A stretch of 64,000 nucleotides of DNA from Natronorubrum sediminis (GTDB lineage: Archaea > Halobacteriota > Halobacteria > Halobacteriales > Natrialbaceae): positions 540,748-604,747 of the forward strand of contig NZ_FNWL01000002.1 of NCBI RefSeq assembly GCF_900108095.1. The letters run 5' to 3'. The notes under the pieces were generated by a model. It searched no databases. It was given only the letters and a program-made list of their open reading frames with translations, and was not told where the DNA came from. Each line of letters starts with the position of its first letter. The first letter of the stretch is position 1. The translations under genes and the position numbers were made by a program. Of the stretch, positions 10,101-17,357 are shown one piece after another.

Positions 10101-10175
10101 GGTGAAGCATGTTCGGAATTTTGGAATGATGTTGGGGCAGATGCAAAGACTAACTCTGGGGAAAATTGCTTCTAG
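7152..10175 (+). CDS. Large surface protein with pilin-like anchor (DUF7286-like)
   Basis: This 1007-residue protein starts with a short basic head and one hydrophobic helix at about residues 19-39 (RIPFAIIGVLLLVSSIMIVA), then an extremely acidic, largely helical extracellular part. It is the last gene of the operon and overlaps the previous stop by ATGA. Its size is at the high end of what I remember for this family. Base composition falls abruptly inside the gene: from about 8370 to 9010 the DNA is much more AT-rich and encodes Asn/Ser/Asp-rich low-complexity sequence, then partly recovers, then falls again from about 9960 to the end. This suggests a mosaic with a variable, recombined central domain. 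Four Cys lie in the middle and C-terminal parts. Confidence 0.72.
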   Translation: MRRTRSQTISIASDDRARIPFAIIGVLLLVSSIMIVAILETRDEPEIDTSTERAIDRGEAYATSEIRHATIRASDDVVQSPLTTVDSDLEDVIDEENAFEDQTKLTILAEATASLEGRHQDVGQGQTVSISLPAVDDWTDETDLEGALEAVDIEAEDGIMDVTINDVEITVRDEDGNVAAEHSRDITVSVGTTMMELHEHVEDYEEHLNKGMIESIDDREGYGYDLAKRMWPLTWGKAYYDRLLGDPADRAFENVTPNDHTEVMANDARFTAQQEAFGTQDDYANRVMAGPQLCMAYDLSEDALDLDYNFDNIAAQLHPDEDVDTVDALCEEGIVSPDGELPDMPTIEELIVGMLEGVDMEGEIQGHVFADMAMHEMEADLNEGDLESEMREPLNDTSTFTEAYLEDYYGNSERSENIDEDDHDDESIANIGNIQNDLESIRETSIEEVDNTENVVESIYSIDTGIGEGYNSPSRDGPAYPPTPTLNPDEYDIDNLSEMDPTYTSSVEDVGANINEVGSDNGDSSLERSLVDVDINVEMRYGTTGRWNDTNTNSSPDVTRSDFTTTNYTTSFELDGEIAPDIEITPHSVEHVLDSGGTPDPYVGGSPTNWEGASEAVTEEYFGQRIDSDAELEEWVESRSDTIESVDDFEDAINFERGFDEEVQLSPRSADELQTEIVHDDLMDVHLEVVQEIEPVKADIMEMLTAEESPMREIEENIEEVERQYVTETDDFENAPDVATMEARQVYFNSMYDYVDELATHHEQISTGGGNLIDDLLGGMLDSANDLIGGPMDLLDEMLGSGEELLQDEGGSEVDTPDVLNDVHIDVDGSPTYHSSQTTVNQTEVPAVREEGDGPLDIDENAEFAPMGAAYENQVGFPGFPLIPWPPLFYLQVDAWEVELEGEYTRFEVQATSGDPSSTGTTTYVREDKDVSLETPSGSELELGSSDAISYENSQTIMAVVPAPQFMPQGAPGVGDNEYGEAPGEACSEFWNDVGADAKTNSGENCF

Positions 10176-10211
10176 AATACAGTAGAGTGGCAAAAACCAT
10201 CAAAAAGTAGT

Positions 10212-11402
10212 TTAGGTGTCTTCAAGAGAATACAGATGTCCATTAGCTGATATGCAATATATAGCATCATTGAACACCGCTGGTGGTGTTGAGAAGCCGT
10301 CTTCAGTTGGTTCCTCAATTTCGAATTCCCATTTGAGGGTTCCGGAATGCATATCGTGAGCACGGAGTCCGAAAATGTCCGAACTATATACTGTCCCATT
10401 TGCTACAATAACCTCGTTAGTTCCCGCAGGTGTCTCTACATCCCAATCAATTTCACCCGTGTGTGAATCGATTGCAGTTAACCTCTGACCATCATCAATA
10501 TATATCAGCCCCTCAGCAACAGTAGGACGTTCTCCAACACTATCATACATTTCGACCGCCCATAATTTCTTACCAGAATCAATATCAAAAGCGTATATCA
10601 TTTTTCCACCACCAGGAATATAGATGGTATCGTTAGATACTGATGGGTTACCAATGTGTAGGACGTTTTCACTCTCGACACTCCATTTATGCTCACCACT
10701 TTCAATATCTAATGCAAATAACTCGATCCCCATAGCATGATAGAGTACACCATCATTGTATGCAGGAATATCAGTAGTTCCAGTAAGATCACGCGAATCT
10801 CGAGGGTATTCACGGACACTGGTATACTCTCCAGTGTCTATATCAATCTTCCAAACGTTGTGATCAGAGATAACAAAAATACCGTCTTCCGTCACAATTG
10901 GCTCGTTGTTTAGATTGAGACTTCGCTGAAGGTCAATTTCATCCGATTCCCATCGCACCCCATCTTCTCTGTCGTAACCGTATATACGGTGGCTTCCACG
11001 CGGACCATAGACACGGTCCTCGAAAACCATTAGTGGGCCATGACCTTCTGCTTCCCAGATGAGTTCCTCTGTTTCACGATTTAATGCTAATACGATACCA
11101 TCGCGACTCGTCACATAGATGTGGTCGCCAGCAGTTACGACTGGATACGAACTTCCACCACCAATATCGTAAACTTCTCTCAGCTCGATATTACCGCCTT
11201 CTGGGCCAGATACATTCGGTTGATACCCAGTGTTTTGCACATCAATCCCGTACATTGGCCAATTTGAGTCTTGATTACTATCCTTTCCATTACTATCATC
11301 ATTGTTGTCTTCCTCAATACATCCTGCAACTGCAGTTCCACCTACGACAACTGCACAAGCATTGATCCACTCTCGGCGTGTCTGGTTAGGTTCATATTCC
11401 AT
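10212..11402 (-). CDS. Tat-exported PQQ-like beta-propeller lipoprotein (copy 1)
   Basis: This 396-residue protein has twin arginines (QTRREWINA) and a lipobox AVAGC with the lipidated Cys at residue 28. It should therefore be a Tat-translocated, lipid-anchored protein on the outer face of the membrane. The mature part shows repeated blades of the type ALDIESGEHKWSVES and AFDIDSGKKLWAVEM, the signature of the PQQ/outer-membrane assembly WD-like propeller; such propellers in haloarchaea usually do not bind PQQ and act as binding or scaffolding proteins. The neighbouring gene 11505-12692 is a diverged tandem copy. Both are strongly AT-rich compared with the chromosome, a sign of recent transfer. 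It is convergent with the pilin-like operon, only 36 bp away. Confidence 0.86.
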   Translation of the reverse strand: MEYEPNQTRREWINACAVVVGGTAVAGCIEEDNNDDSNGKDSNQDSNWPMYGIDVQNTGYQPNVSGPEGGNIELREVYDIGGGSSYPVVTAGDHIYVTSRDGIVLALNRETEELIWEAEGHGPLMVFEDRVYGPRGSHRIYGYDREDGVRWESDEIDLQRSLNLNNEPIVTEDGIFVISDHNVWKIDIDTGEYTSVREYPRDSRDLTGTTDIPAYNDGVLYHAMGIELFALDIESGEHKWSVESENVLHIGNPSVSNDTIYIPGGGKMIYAFDIDSGKKLWAVEMYDSVGERPTVAEGLIYIDDGQRLTAIDSHTGEIDWDVETPAGTNEVIVANGTVYSSDIFGLRAHDMHSGTLKWEFEIEEPTEDGFSTPPAVFNDAIYCISANGHLYSLEDT

Positions 11403-11504
11403 TATTATATAATGTAGTCGAATGAATAAATTTACATCAACATAAAACCACTACGAGCCAAATCGAGTCTACACTCGATATATTGGATTTTGCAGGCAAT
11501 CATA

Positions 11505-12692
11505 TCATGAACCCCCAATAGAATACAACTTTTCATCGCTAGATGGGATGTATATTTGACCATCCGAAATAGTTGGGGAAGCAATGAAGCCTACATCACT
11601 CTCGTCTGGAATACGATATTCCCAATTGAGGTCGCCTGTAGACGCGTCATGAGCCCAGATACCAAATCGAGTTGCTGTATAACACGTTCCACTCACAATT
11701 ACCATATCTTGTGGTTTTCCGATGATTGTTTCAGCATCTTCCCACACTATTTCACCGGAATCAGCATCAACAGCAACTGCACGCCCTGATTCTGCGAGGT
11801 AAACAATGTCTTTTGCGAACGCGGGACTGGTTTCAGCACGTGTGTCTGTGTCAATTGACCAAACTTCGTTTCCGGACTCTATCTCAATAGCGTGCAAATT
11901 TTGGTCGCGACTTGTTGTGTAAATTAGCCCGTTACCAATTGTCGGATTACTATCTGCCATACTTCCCCCTCCCTCAGGTTCGAAAGTCCACAGAATTTCG
12001 GGGGTTTTTACGTTTATTGCATGCATTTCGGACGATCGAGACATATAGATGATATCATCTTGAAATGCTGGCCACTCACTATAACCGCCAATATATGGTG
12101 GTAATTCAATAACTTTCGTGTATTCTCCTGTTTCATAGTCAACCTTCCAAAGTAATTCCGAACTAAAAACGAAGATCGCCTCTTCAGTTGGTAATGGATA
12201 ACCAAGTCCATCAATAGGATCAATTGTTTGTGATTCCCAGTGGTCGCCATTCTTTATATTATACCCGTGAATTCGTTCATCTGTTGTTGGGCCGTAAACA
12301 GTGTCATCATGAATAATAGGCCTGCCAAAATTCTCTCTTTCCCACAATATATTTCCAGTGTCGATATCTATCGTGAACATTTTCCCGCCGGTACTATGGC
12401 CACAAATATGTCCCTCAGAAATAGTAACTGGATGGGTACTAATCCCATCCAATTCAATAACACTACTTTTGGTTAATTCATCTTCCTCTACCTCTGTTGC
12501 ATTCGGCTGATAGTTTGTGTTCTGCAGATCAACGCCATACATCGGCCAATCTGCACCTGTCTCATTTTCCTCTTCAGGGCTTAAGTCATCATCACTGTCA
12601 CTTCCGAAACACCCTGCAAGGACGGTTGCACTTCCAAGACTTGCACAGGCACCGAGCCATTGTCGGCGCGATTGATTCCAACGCTTTTCCAT
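11505..12692 (-). CDS. Tat-exported PQQ-like beta-propeller lipoprotein (copy 2)
   Basis: This 395-residue paralogue of the gene at 10212-11402 has the same layout: twin arginine (QSRRQWLGA), lipobox VLAGC with Cys at residue 28, an acidic linker, the conserved block DWPMYGVDLQNTNYQPN where the propeller begins, then repeated blades such as AVDADSGEIVWEDAE and AIEIESGNEVWSIDT. Divergence between the copies is substantial (similar spacing, many substitutions), so the duplication is not recent or the two arrived together. The AT-rich codon choice matches copy 1 and contrasts with the flanking genes. The 102-bp gap between the copies is AT-rich and could hold a promoter for copy 1. Confidence 0.86.
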   Translation of the reverse strand: MEKRWNQSRRQWLGACASLGSATVLAGCFGSDSDDDLSPEEENETGADWPMYGVDLQNTNYQPNATEVEEDELTKSSVIELDGISTHPVTISEGHICGHSTGGKMFTIDIDTGNILWERENFGRPIIHDDTVYGPTTDERIHGYNIKNGDHWESQTIDPIDGLGYPLPTEEAIFVFSSELLWKVDYETGEYTKVIELPPYIGGYSEWPAFQDDIIYMSRSSEMHAINVKTPEILWTFEPEGGGSMADSNPTIGNGLIYTTSRDQNLHAIEIESGNEVWSIDTDTRAETSPAFAKDIVYLAESGRAVAVDADSGEIVWEDAETIIGKPQDMVIVSGTCYTATRFGIWAHDASTGDLNWEYRIPDESDVGFIASPTISDGQIYIPSSDEKLYSIGGS

Positions 12693-12898
12693 CAGCCAAT
12701 ACTATATAATATCTAACTAAATATCTTCTGAATTTCCATCCTATTTATTAAAATGAGGGTAGCGTAGATAGGGTTCATTCGCTAACATCGATTCGAAAGC
12801 AGCAGGCGATTCCAACCAATTACGGTGGAAGTGAATAGCAGCGAAAAGCGTGATCAGAATCCTGCGTTGAGACTACAGGCACGTCAGTTTTCGCACAC

Positions 12899-13843
12899 TC
12901 ACGTGGGCGACGAAAATTGGCTCTCCGACGATTCAGTAACGAGTGTCCGAACCCGTTCAGTTGCTGCCCCTGCGTCGACTCCGAACACGTACGTCGTTGG
13001 CTCGATGCCAAACGCACCACGGTGATACGCGACCGGTGGGACACCACCCCGTTCGTCGAAGCGAGACCGGAGGTGATCGCCGCGGTTTTCGTACTCCGCG
13101 TCGAACTCGAGTGGATCTAACCCCAACTCTCGAGCGGTTTCGAGCAACGCGTCATCGGTCGCGATGTTAGTCGCCCCGCGGATCGCCTGGTCGGTATCGT
13201 TCGCTGCGAGAATGGCGGTGGCGACGTGTTTCGAGGCACCGAATTCGGGATTTGCGGGAATCTCGATTCGTCTTCCCATCGCGTATATTCGGCCGGGTAT
13301 TGCGGCGATGTCGGTCTTGTCGTATGGGTCCGGAAGTGCCATCCCGACGTTGGTTCCAACGTTTGGGACGTACGATACCATTTCAGGGATGGCTGCAAGC
13401 GTCCGCGCAGCGGTTCGAACGGAGGCGAGCACGTCGCGTTCGGCGCGGACGTCGGAATCGAGTCCGCGCACGCAGAGGTCACATCCAAGCCCTTGGAGTC
13501 CCGGCATTTCCTCTTCGTGGAGTTCACAGATTGGCCCGCGATCAACGAGACTGTGCACGAGGGCTAGTAGCTCGGACAGCGCGTCGTAGCCGTCCATCTC
13601 TTCACTCGAGAGTCCATTGGCGAGACGATCGACGGTAGCAACTGTTTCAGGGTGCTCTCGAAAGCGATCGTCGCCGCCGCCGTCACCGCTAATGTACTTA
13701 CTGACGGCAGCTTGTGTCACTCCGAGATTCGTTGCAATCTCCTGTTGGGTCAGACCGCGTTCAGCTAGTCTGGTCGCGAGCATGGCCCGAACCGTCGGGA
13801 GAAACCGATCGACGACGAGTTCGCTGGGTAAGACGAGGGACAT
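12899..13843 (-). CDS. thiR: ThiR-type regulator: HTH plus thiamine-phosphate-binding ThiN domain
   Basis: ATG 13843 was chosen (314 residues, starting MSLVLPSELVVDRFLP). The in-frame extension upstream crosses the promoter. Residues 31-53 (LTQQEIATNLGVTQAAVSKY) form a clear helix-turn-helix. The C-terminal part (about 150-310, with the blocks YVPNVGTNVGMALP and GRIYAMGRRIEIPANPEFGASKH) is a ThiN-like thiamine-phosphate synthase domain. This combination is known in archaea as ThiR, a repressor of thiamine genes that senses thiamine phosphates. Between the domains is a Cys/His cluster (CELHEEEMPGLQGLGCDLC) that might bind metal. It is divergent from mvk, with a TATA at 13869-13874. It is also annotated as thiamine-phosphate synthase family protein. 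Confidence 0.82.
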   Translation of the reverse strand: MSLVLPSELVVDRFLPTVRAMLATRLAERGLTQQEIATNLGVTQAAVSKYISGDGGGDDRFREHPETVATVDRLANGLSSEEMDGYDALSELLALVHSLVDRGPICELHEEEMPGLQGLGCDLCVRGLDSDVRAERDVLASVRTAARTLAAIPEMVSYVPNVGTNVGMALPDPYDKTDIAAIPGRIYAMGRRIEIPANPEFGASKHVATAILAANDTDQAIRGATNIATDDALLETARELGLDPLEFDAEYENRGDHLRSRFDERGGVPPVAYHRGAFGIEPTTYVFGVDAGAATERVRTLVTESSESQFSSPT

Positions 13844-13868
13844 ACGACCGCGTAGCGTAGACACTGGC

Positions 13869-13874
13869 TTAAAT
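13869..13874 (-). promoter_or_regulatory. TATA-like element of thiR
   Basis: TTAAAT on the plus strand (ATTTAA read on the minus strand) is 26-31 bases upstream of the ATG at 13843, the spacing expected for a leaderless haloarchaeal transcript. The 124-bp gap is shared with the divergent mvk gene. Confidence 0.45.
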
Positions 13875-13967
13875 CCGACTACCGTTATTCGAACGGGTCG
13901 TCGGTGGGGGTGCCAGATTCGCACTCGAGAGGATAGGTATTAACCATCGTCGTACGAACGCTCGAAC

Positions 13968-14954
13968 ATGGCAGTTTCGAGCGCTCCCGGGAAGGTGTAT
14001 CTGTTCGGGGAGCACGCGGTGGTTTACGGCGAACCCGCAGTTCCGTGCGCGATCGAGGTACGGGCGCAGGTCGGCGTCGAACAACGGTCGGATAGCAAAC
14101 TTCGGATACACGCCGAGGACCTCAGTTTGGATGGCTTTACCGTCGAATACGGTGGTACAGCAGGCTCGCCACCGGATGTCGACGTCTCTGAGTCTCTTCT
14201 CACGGCGGCGATGGGGTACGTCGACGTCGCGATCGAGCACGTAAGAGACGTGACGGGTGAAGACGACGTTGGGTTCGACGTTACTATCGAGAGCGATATT
14301 CCACTCGGTGCAGGCCTCGGATCGTCAGCCGCTGTCGTGGTTGCGGCCATCGATGCCGGGACTCGAGAACTCGGAACGACACTCGAGATCGACGAACTGG
14401 CCGAACGAGCGTATCAAACCGAATCAGCGGTTCAAAGCGGCGAGGCCTCACGAGCCGATACCTTCTGTTCGGCGACGGGCGGTGCCGTTCGAGTCGAAGG
14501 AGACGATTGTCGAATGCTCGAGGCCCCGGATCTACCGATCGTCGTCGGGTTCGACGGCGGGGCGGGTGACACGGGGCAACTCGTTGCTGGCGTCCGTTCG
14601 CTTCGTGAGGAGTACTCCTTCGCCTCGGACACGGTCGAAGCGATCGGCGACATCGTTCGAAAGGGTGAACGAGCACTCGAGAGGGGAGATATTGAAGAAC
14701 TCGGCCGGTTGATGAACTTCAATCACGGGCTTCTCGGGGCACTCGGTGTCTCCTCTCGGTCGCTCGACTCGATGGTCTGGGCTGCTCGAAACGCGGGGGC
14801 ACACGGCGCGAAACTGACCGGTGCTGGCGGTGGCGGGTGTATCGTCGCGCTCGATCCGAGCGACGAAACGGAGACTGCACTGTCGTATACGCCCGGCTGC
14901 CGGGACGCCTTCCGTGCGGAACTTGCCGAAACCGGAGTGAGGAGAATCGAATGA
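13968..14954 (+). CDS. mvk: Mevalonate kinase
   Basis: This 328-residue GHMP kinase phosphorylates mevalonate with ATP to give 5-phosphomevalonate, the entry to archaeal isoprenoid lipid synthesis. Marks are PGKVYLFGEHAVVYGEPAV near the N-terminus, the glycine/serine-rich ATP loop IPLGAGLGSSAAVVVAAI near residue 109, and the C-terminal GHMP motif KLTGAGGGGCIVAL. Length is normal. The next gene, isopentenyl phosphate kinase, overlaps by ATGA, so these two steps of the archaeal mevalonate pathway are translated together, with idsA a few genes on. Confidence 0.95.
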   Translation: MAVSSAPGKVYLFGEHAVVYGEPAVPCAIEVRAQVGVEQRSDSKLRIHAEDLSLDGFTVEYGGTAGSPPDVDVSESLLTAAMGYVDVAIEHVRDVTGEDDVGFDVTIESDIPLGAGLGSSAAVVVAAIDAGTRELGTTLEIDELAERAYQTESAVQSGEASRADTFCSATGGAVRVEGDDCRMLEAPDLPIVVGFDGGAGDTGQLVAGVRSLREEYSFASDTVEAIGDIVRKGERALERGDIEELGRLMNFNHGLLGALGVSSRSLDSMVWAARNAGAHGAKLTGAGGGGCIVALDPSDETETALSYTPGCRDAFRAELAETGVRRIE

Positions 14955-15703
14955 TCGTATTGAAACTCGGGGGGAGTGTCATCACTCACAAGGACCGGGC
15001 TGAAACCCTCGATGGAGAGTCTCTCGAGCAAGCGGCTGATTCGATTGCACAGACCCTCGGAAACGAGAAGGATGCACTCAAGGGTGGACTCGTCCTCGTC
15101 CACGGTGGCGGCAGTTTCGGCCACCACAACGCCAGCAAACACGGTGTGAGCACGACGGCAGGAACGAACGACGCGGGTGCTGTCCTCGAAATTCACGGGG
15201 CGATGAAGACGCTGAATCAGTTCGTGTTGACGCGGCTGCTCGAACGCGGCGTACAGGCAGTTCCGGTACATCCGTTTTCGACAGCGTGCCGGGATGGGGA
15301 CGGGGCCCTCGAGCTTCCGACCAGCCAGGTAGAGTCGATGCTCGCGGAGGGGTTCGTTCCGGTCCTTCACGGCGACGTGATCGCACAGACGGGCCGCGGG
15401 GCAACCGTCGTCAGTGGCGACGAACTGGTCGTCGAACTGGCTCAAGCCCTCGAGGCCGACCGAATCGGCCTTTGCTCGACGGTTCCGGGCGTGCTAGACG
15501 AGGAGGACGCCGTGATCGACCGGATTTCGAACTACGAAGCCGTCGAGTCCGTACTGGGTGCTAGTGAGACGACCGACGTCACTGGTGGAATGGCTGGGAA
15601 AGTCAACGGGTTACTCGAACTCGAGGTGGCGGCGTCGATTTTCGGACTCGACGGATTGGCGTCATTTCTCGAAGGGAAGAACCCAGGGACGACGATCGAG
15701 TAG
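14951..15703 (+). CDS. ipk: Isopentenyl phosphate kinase
   Basis: ATG 14951 overlaps the mvk stop and yields 250 residues starting MIVLKLGGSVITHKD, the amino acid kinase family phosphate-binding start. The block LVHGGGSFGHHNASKHG near residue 48 contains the His found in isopentenyl phosphate kinases rather than in other members of the family. C-terminally VTGGMAGKVNGLLEL is the usual nucleotide-side motif. It converts isopentenyl phosphate to isopentenyl diphosphate, the last step of the alternative archaeal mevalonate route, and supplies idsA downstream. Longer in-frame starts lie within mvk and were rejected. Confidence 0.94.
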   Translation: MIVLKLGGSVITHKDRAETLDGESLEQAADSIAQTLGNEKDALKGGLVLVHGGGSFGHHNASKHGVSTTAGTNDAGAVLEIHGAMKTLNQFVLTRLLERGVQAVPVHPFSTACRDGDGALELPTSQVESMLAEGFVPVLHGDVIAQTGRGATVVSGDELVVELAQALEADRIGLCSTVPGVLDEEDAVIDRISNYEAVESVLGASETTDVTGGMAGKVNGLLELEVAASIFGLDGLASFLEGKNPGTTIE

Positions 15704-15795
15704 CTATTCGAGTTCTCTGCGGAGCAACGGTGCTCGTTCGTCTATTGTCTGATCTGTAAGAGTGAACGAGTGTGGAGACAGCTAACCCACTGTGT

Positions 15796-15801
15796 TTTTA
15801 A
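15796..15801 (+). promoter_or_regulatory. TATA-like element before the structured RNA / rnj
   Basis: TTTTTAA around 15795-15801 is the only good TATA match in the 300-bp gap before the RNase J gene. It predicts transcription starting near 15822-15827, about 180 bases before the rnj start codon, so either the rnj mRNA has an unusually long leader or a separate small RNA is made here. Confidence 0.45.
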
Positions 15802-15824
15802 CACCCCGGGATGTATACTTCACT

Positions 15825-15960
15825 AGCGAAACCCGCGGGCAAGTGCGCACGGAGTGTACAAACGTTGTACACGTGGAGGCGGTTTACCTCCTCGTGCGCA
15901 TAGCGGGAGGCCGACGCGCTGAAAGACGCCGGGGCCGAATAACCGGGAGTCCGCGGACCG
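15825..15960 (+). ncRNA. Candidate structured ncRNA or 5' leader of the RNase J gene
   Basis: The segment folds by eye into nested perfect helices. An outer stem pairs 15832-15836 with 15903-15907 (5 bp). A second stem pairs 15844-15851 with 15893-15900 (8 bp, TGCGCACG with CGTGCGCA). This encloses two hairpins, 15854-15861 with 15865-15872 (8 bp, GTGTACAA with TTGTACAC) and 15875-15879 with 15887-15891 (5 bp), forming a three-way junction. A further self-complementary GTCCGCGGAC lies at 15949-15958. There is no plausible CDS, and a TATA box sits about 25 bases before. I do not recognise the family; it lacks the SRP, RNase P and tRNA marks. It could be a stable sRNA or an rnj leader. Confidence 0.5.
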
Positions 15961-16003
15961 TTTCGATGAGAGTCAATTCACACGGCTTTCAGTACAACGA
16001 ACC

Positions 16004-17356
16004 ATGGAAATAGAAATTGCAACAATCGGCGGCTACGAAGAAGTTGGACGGCAGATGACTGCCGTCCGCGCCGGTGACGACGTCGTCATCTTCGATATGG
16101 GCCTGAACCTCTCGCAGGTTCTCATCCACGACAACGTCGAAACCGAACGGATGCACAGTCTCGACCTGATCGACATGGGTGCGATCCCTGACGATCGGAT
16201 CATGAGCGACCTCGAGGGCGACGTTCAGGCGATCGTCCCGACGCACGGTCACCTCGACCACATCGGTGCTATCTCGAAACTCGCACACCGTTACGACGCA
16301 CCCATCGTTGCGACGCCGTTTACGATCGAACTCGTCAAACAGCAGATCGAAGGCGAGCAGAAGTTCGGCGTCGAGAACGACCTGATCAAGATGGACGCCG
16401 GCGAGACGATGTCGATCGGCGACTCCGGTAAGGTCGACCTCGAGTTCGTCAACGTCACCCACTCGATTATCGACGCGATCAACCCAGTGTTGCACACGCC
16501 GGAAGGCGCTGTCGTCTACGGACTGGACAAGCGTATGGACCACACCCCGGTCATCGGCGACCCGATCGACATGGATCGGTTCCGTGAGATCGGTCGCGAG
16601 GGCAACGGCGTCCTCTGTTACATCGAAGACTGTACGAACGCGAACAAGAAGGGCCGGACTCCCTCCGAAAACGTCGCTCGCGAACACCTCCGTGACGTCC
16701 TCTACAGCATGGAGGACTACGACGGTGGTATCGTCGCAACGACGTTCTCGAGTCACATTTCCCGCGTCACGAGTCTCGTCGAGTTCGCCAAGGACATCGG
16801 CCGTCAGCCAGTCCTACTCGGACGCTCGATGGAGAAGTACTCCGGGACCGCAGAGCGACTCGACTTCGTCGATTTCCCGGACGACCTGGGGATGTTCGGT
16901 CACCGCAAGTCCGTCGACCGAACCTTCAAGCGGATCATGAACGAAGGCAAAGAGGACTTCCTCCCAGTCGTAACCGGCCACCAGGGAGAGCCTCGAGCGA
17001 TGCTTACGCGGATGGCCCGTGGCGAGACACCGTATCAACTGGACGACGGCGACAAAGTCGTCTTCTCCGCCCGTGTCATTCCGGAGCCGACGAACGAGGG
17101 CCAGCGCTACCAGGCCGAGAAACTCCTGGGTATGCAGGGCGCTCGCGTCTACGACGATATCCACGTTTCCGGGCACCTGAACCAGGAGGGTCATTACGCG
17201 ATGCTCGATGCGCTGCAGCCACAGCACATCATCCCGGCCCACCAGGATCTCAAGGGCCTCTCGGGGTACGTCAATCTCTGTGAGAGCGAGGGGTACAAGA
17301 TGGGCCGAGACATCCACGTCTCGAGAAATGGCAACCTCATCCAGCTTGTCGATTGA
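16004..17356 (+). CDS. rnj: Archaeal RNase J family 5'-3' exoribonuclease
   Basis: This 450-residue protein combines a metallo-beta-lactamase fold with a beta-CASP domain and the RMMBL C-terminal part. The zinc motif THGHLDHIG occurs near residue 80, further metal and beta-CASP motifs occur around [12 protein letters not shown] (about residue 325), and the C-terminal block is [13 protein letters not shown] with IIPAHQDL. Euryarchaeal RNase J degrades RNA from 5' ends in the cytoplasm. It is followed two bases later by idsA, so RNA decay and prenyl synthesis are co-transcribed, a pairing conserved in haloarchaea. Its leader holds the structured RNA candidate, which could be an autoregulatory target. 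Confidence 0.93.
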   Translation: MEIEIATIGGYEEVGRQMTAVRAGDDVVIFDMGLNLSQVLIHDNVETERMHSLDLIDMGAIPDDRIMSDLEGDVQAIVPTHGHLDHIGAISKLAHRYDAPIVATPFTIELVKQQIEGEQKFGVENDLIKMDAGETMSIGDSGKVDLEFVNVTHSIIDAINPVLHTPEGAVVYGLDKRMDHTPVIGDPIDMDRFREIGREGNGVLCYIEDCTNANKKGRTPSENVAREHLRDVLYSMEDYDGGIVATTFSSHISRVTSLVEFAKDIGRQPVLLGRSMEKYSGTAERLDFVDFPDDLGMFGHRKSVDRTFKRIMNEGKEDFLPVVTGHQGEPRAMLTRMARGETPYQLDDGDKVVFSARVIPEPTNEGQRYQAEKLLGMQGARVYDDIHVSGHLNQEGHYAMLDALQPQHIIPAHQDLKGLSGYVNLCESEGYKMGRDIHVSRNGNLIQLVD

Positions 17357-17357
17357 T

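Noticed and set aside
15825-15960. Hammerhead or H/ACA guide identity for the structured RNA before rnj
   Set aside because: The CUGANGA and GAAA core of hammerhead is not arranged correctly, and complementarity to the archaeal 23S target region I remember for the haloarchaeal H/ACA RNA is absent; only structure is claimed.
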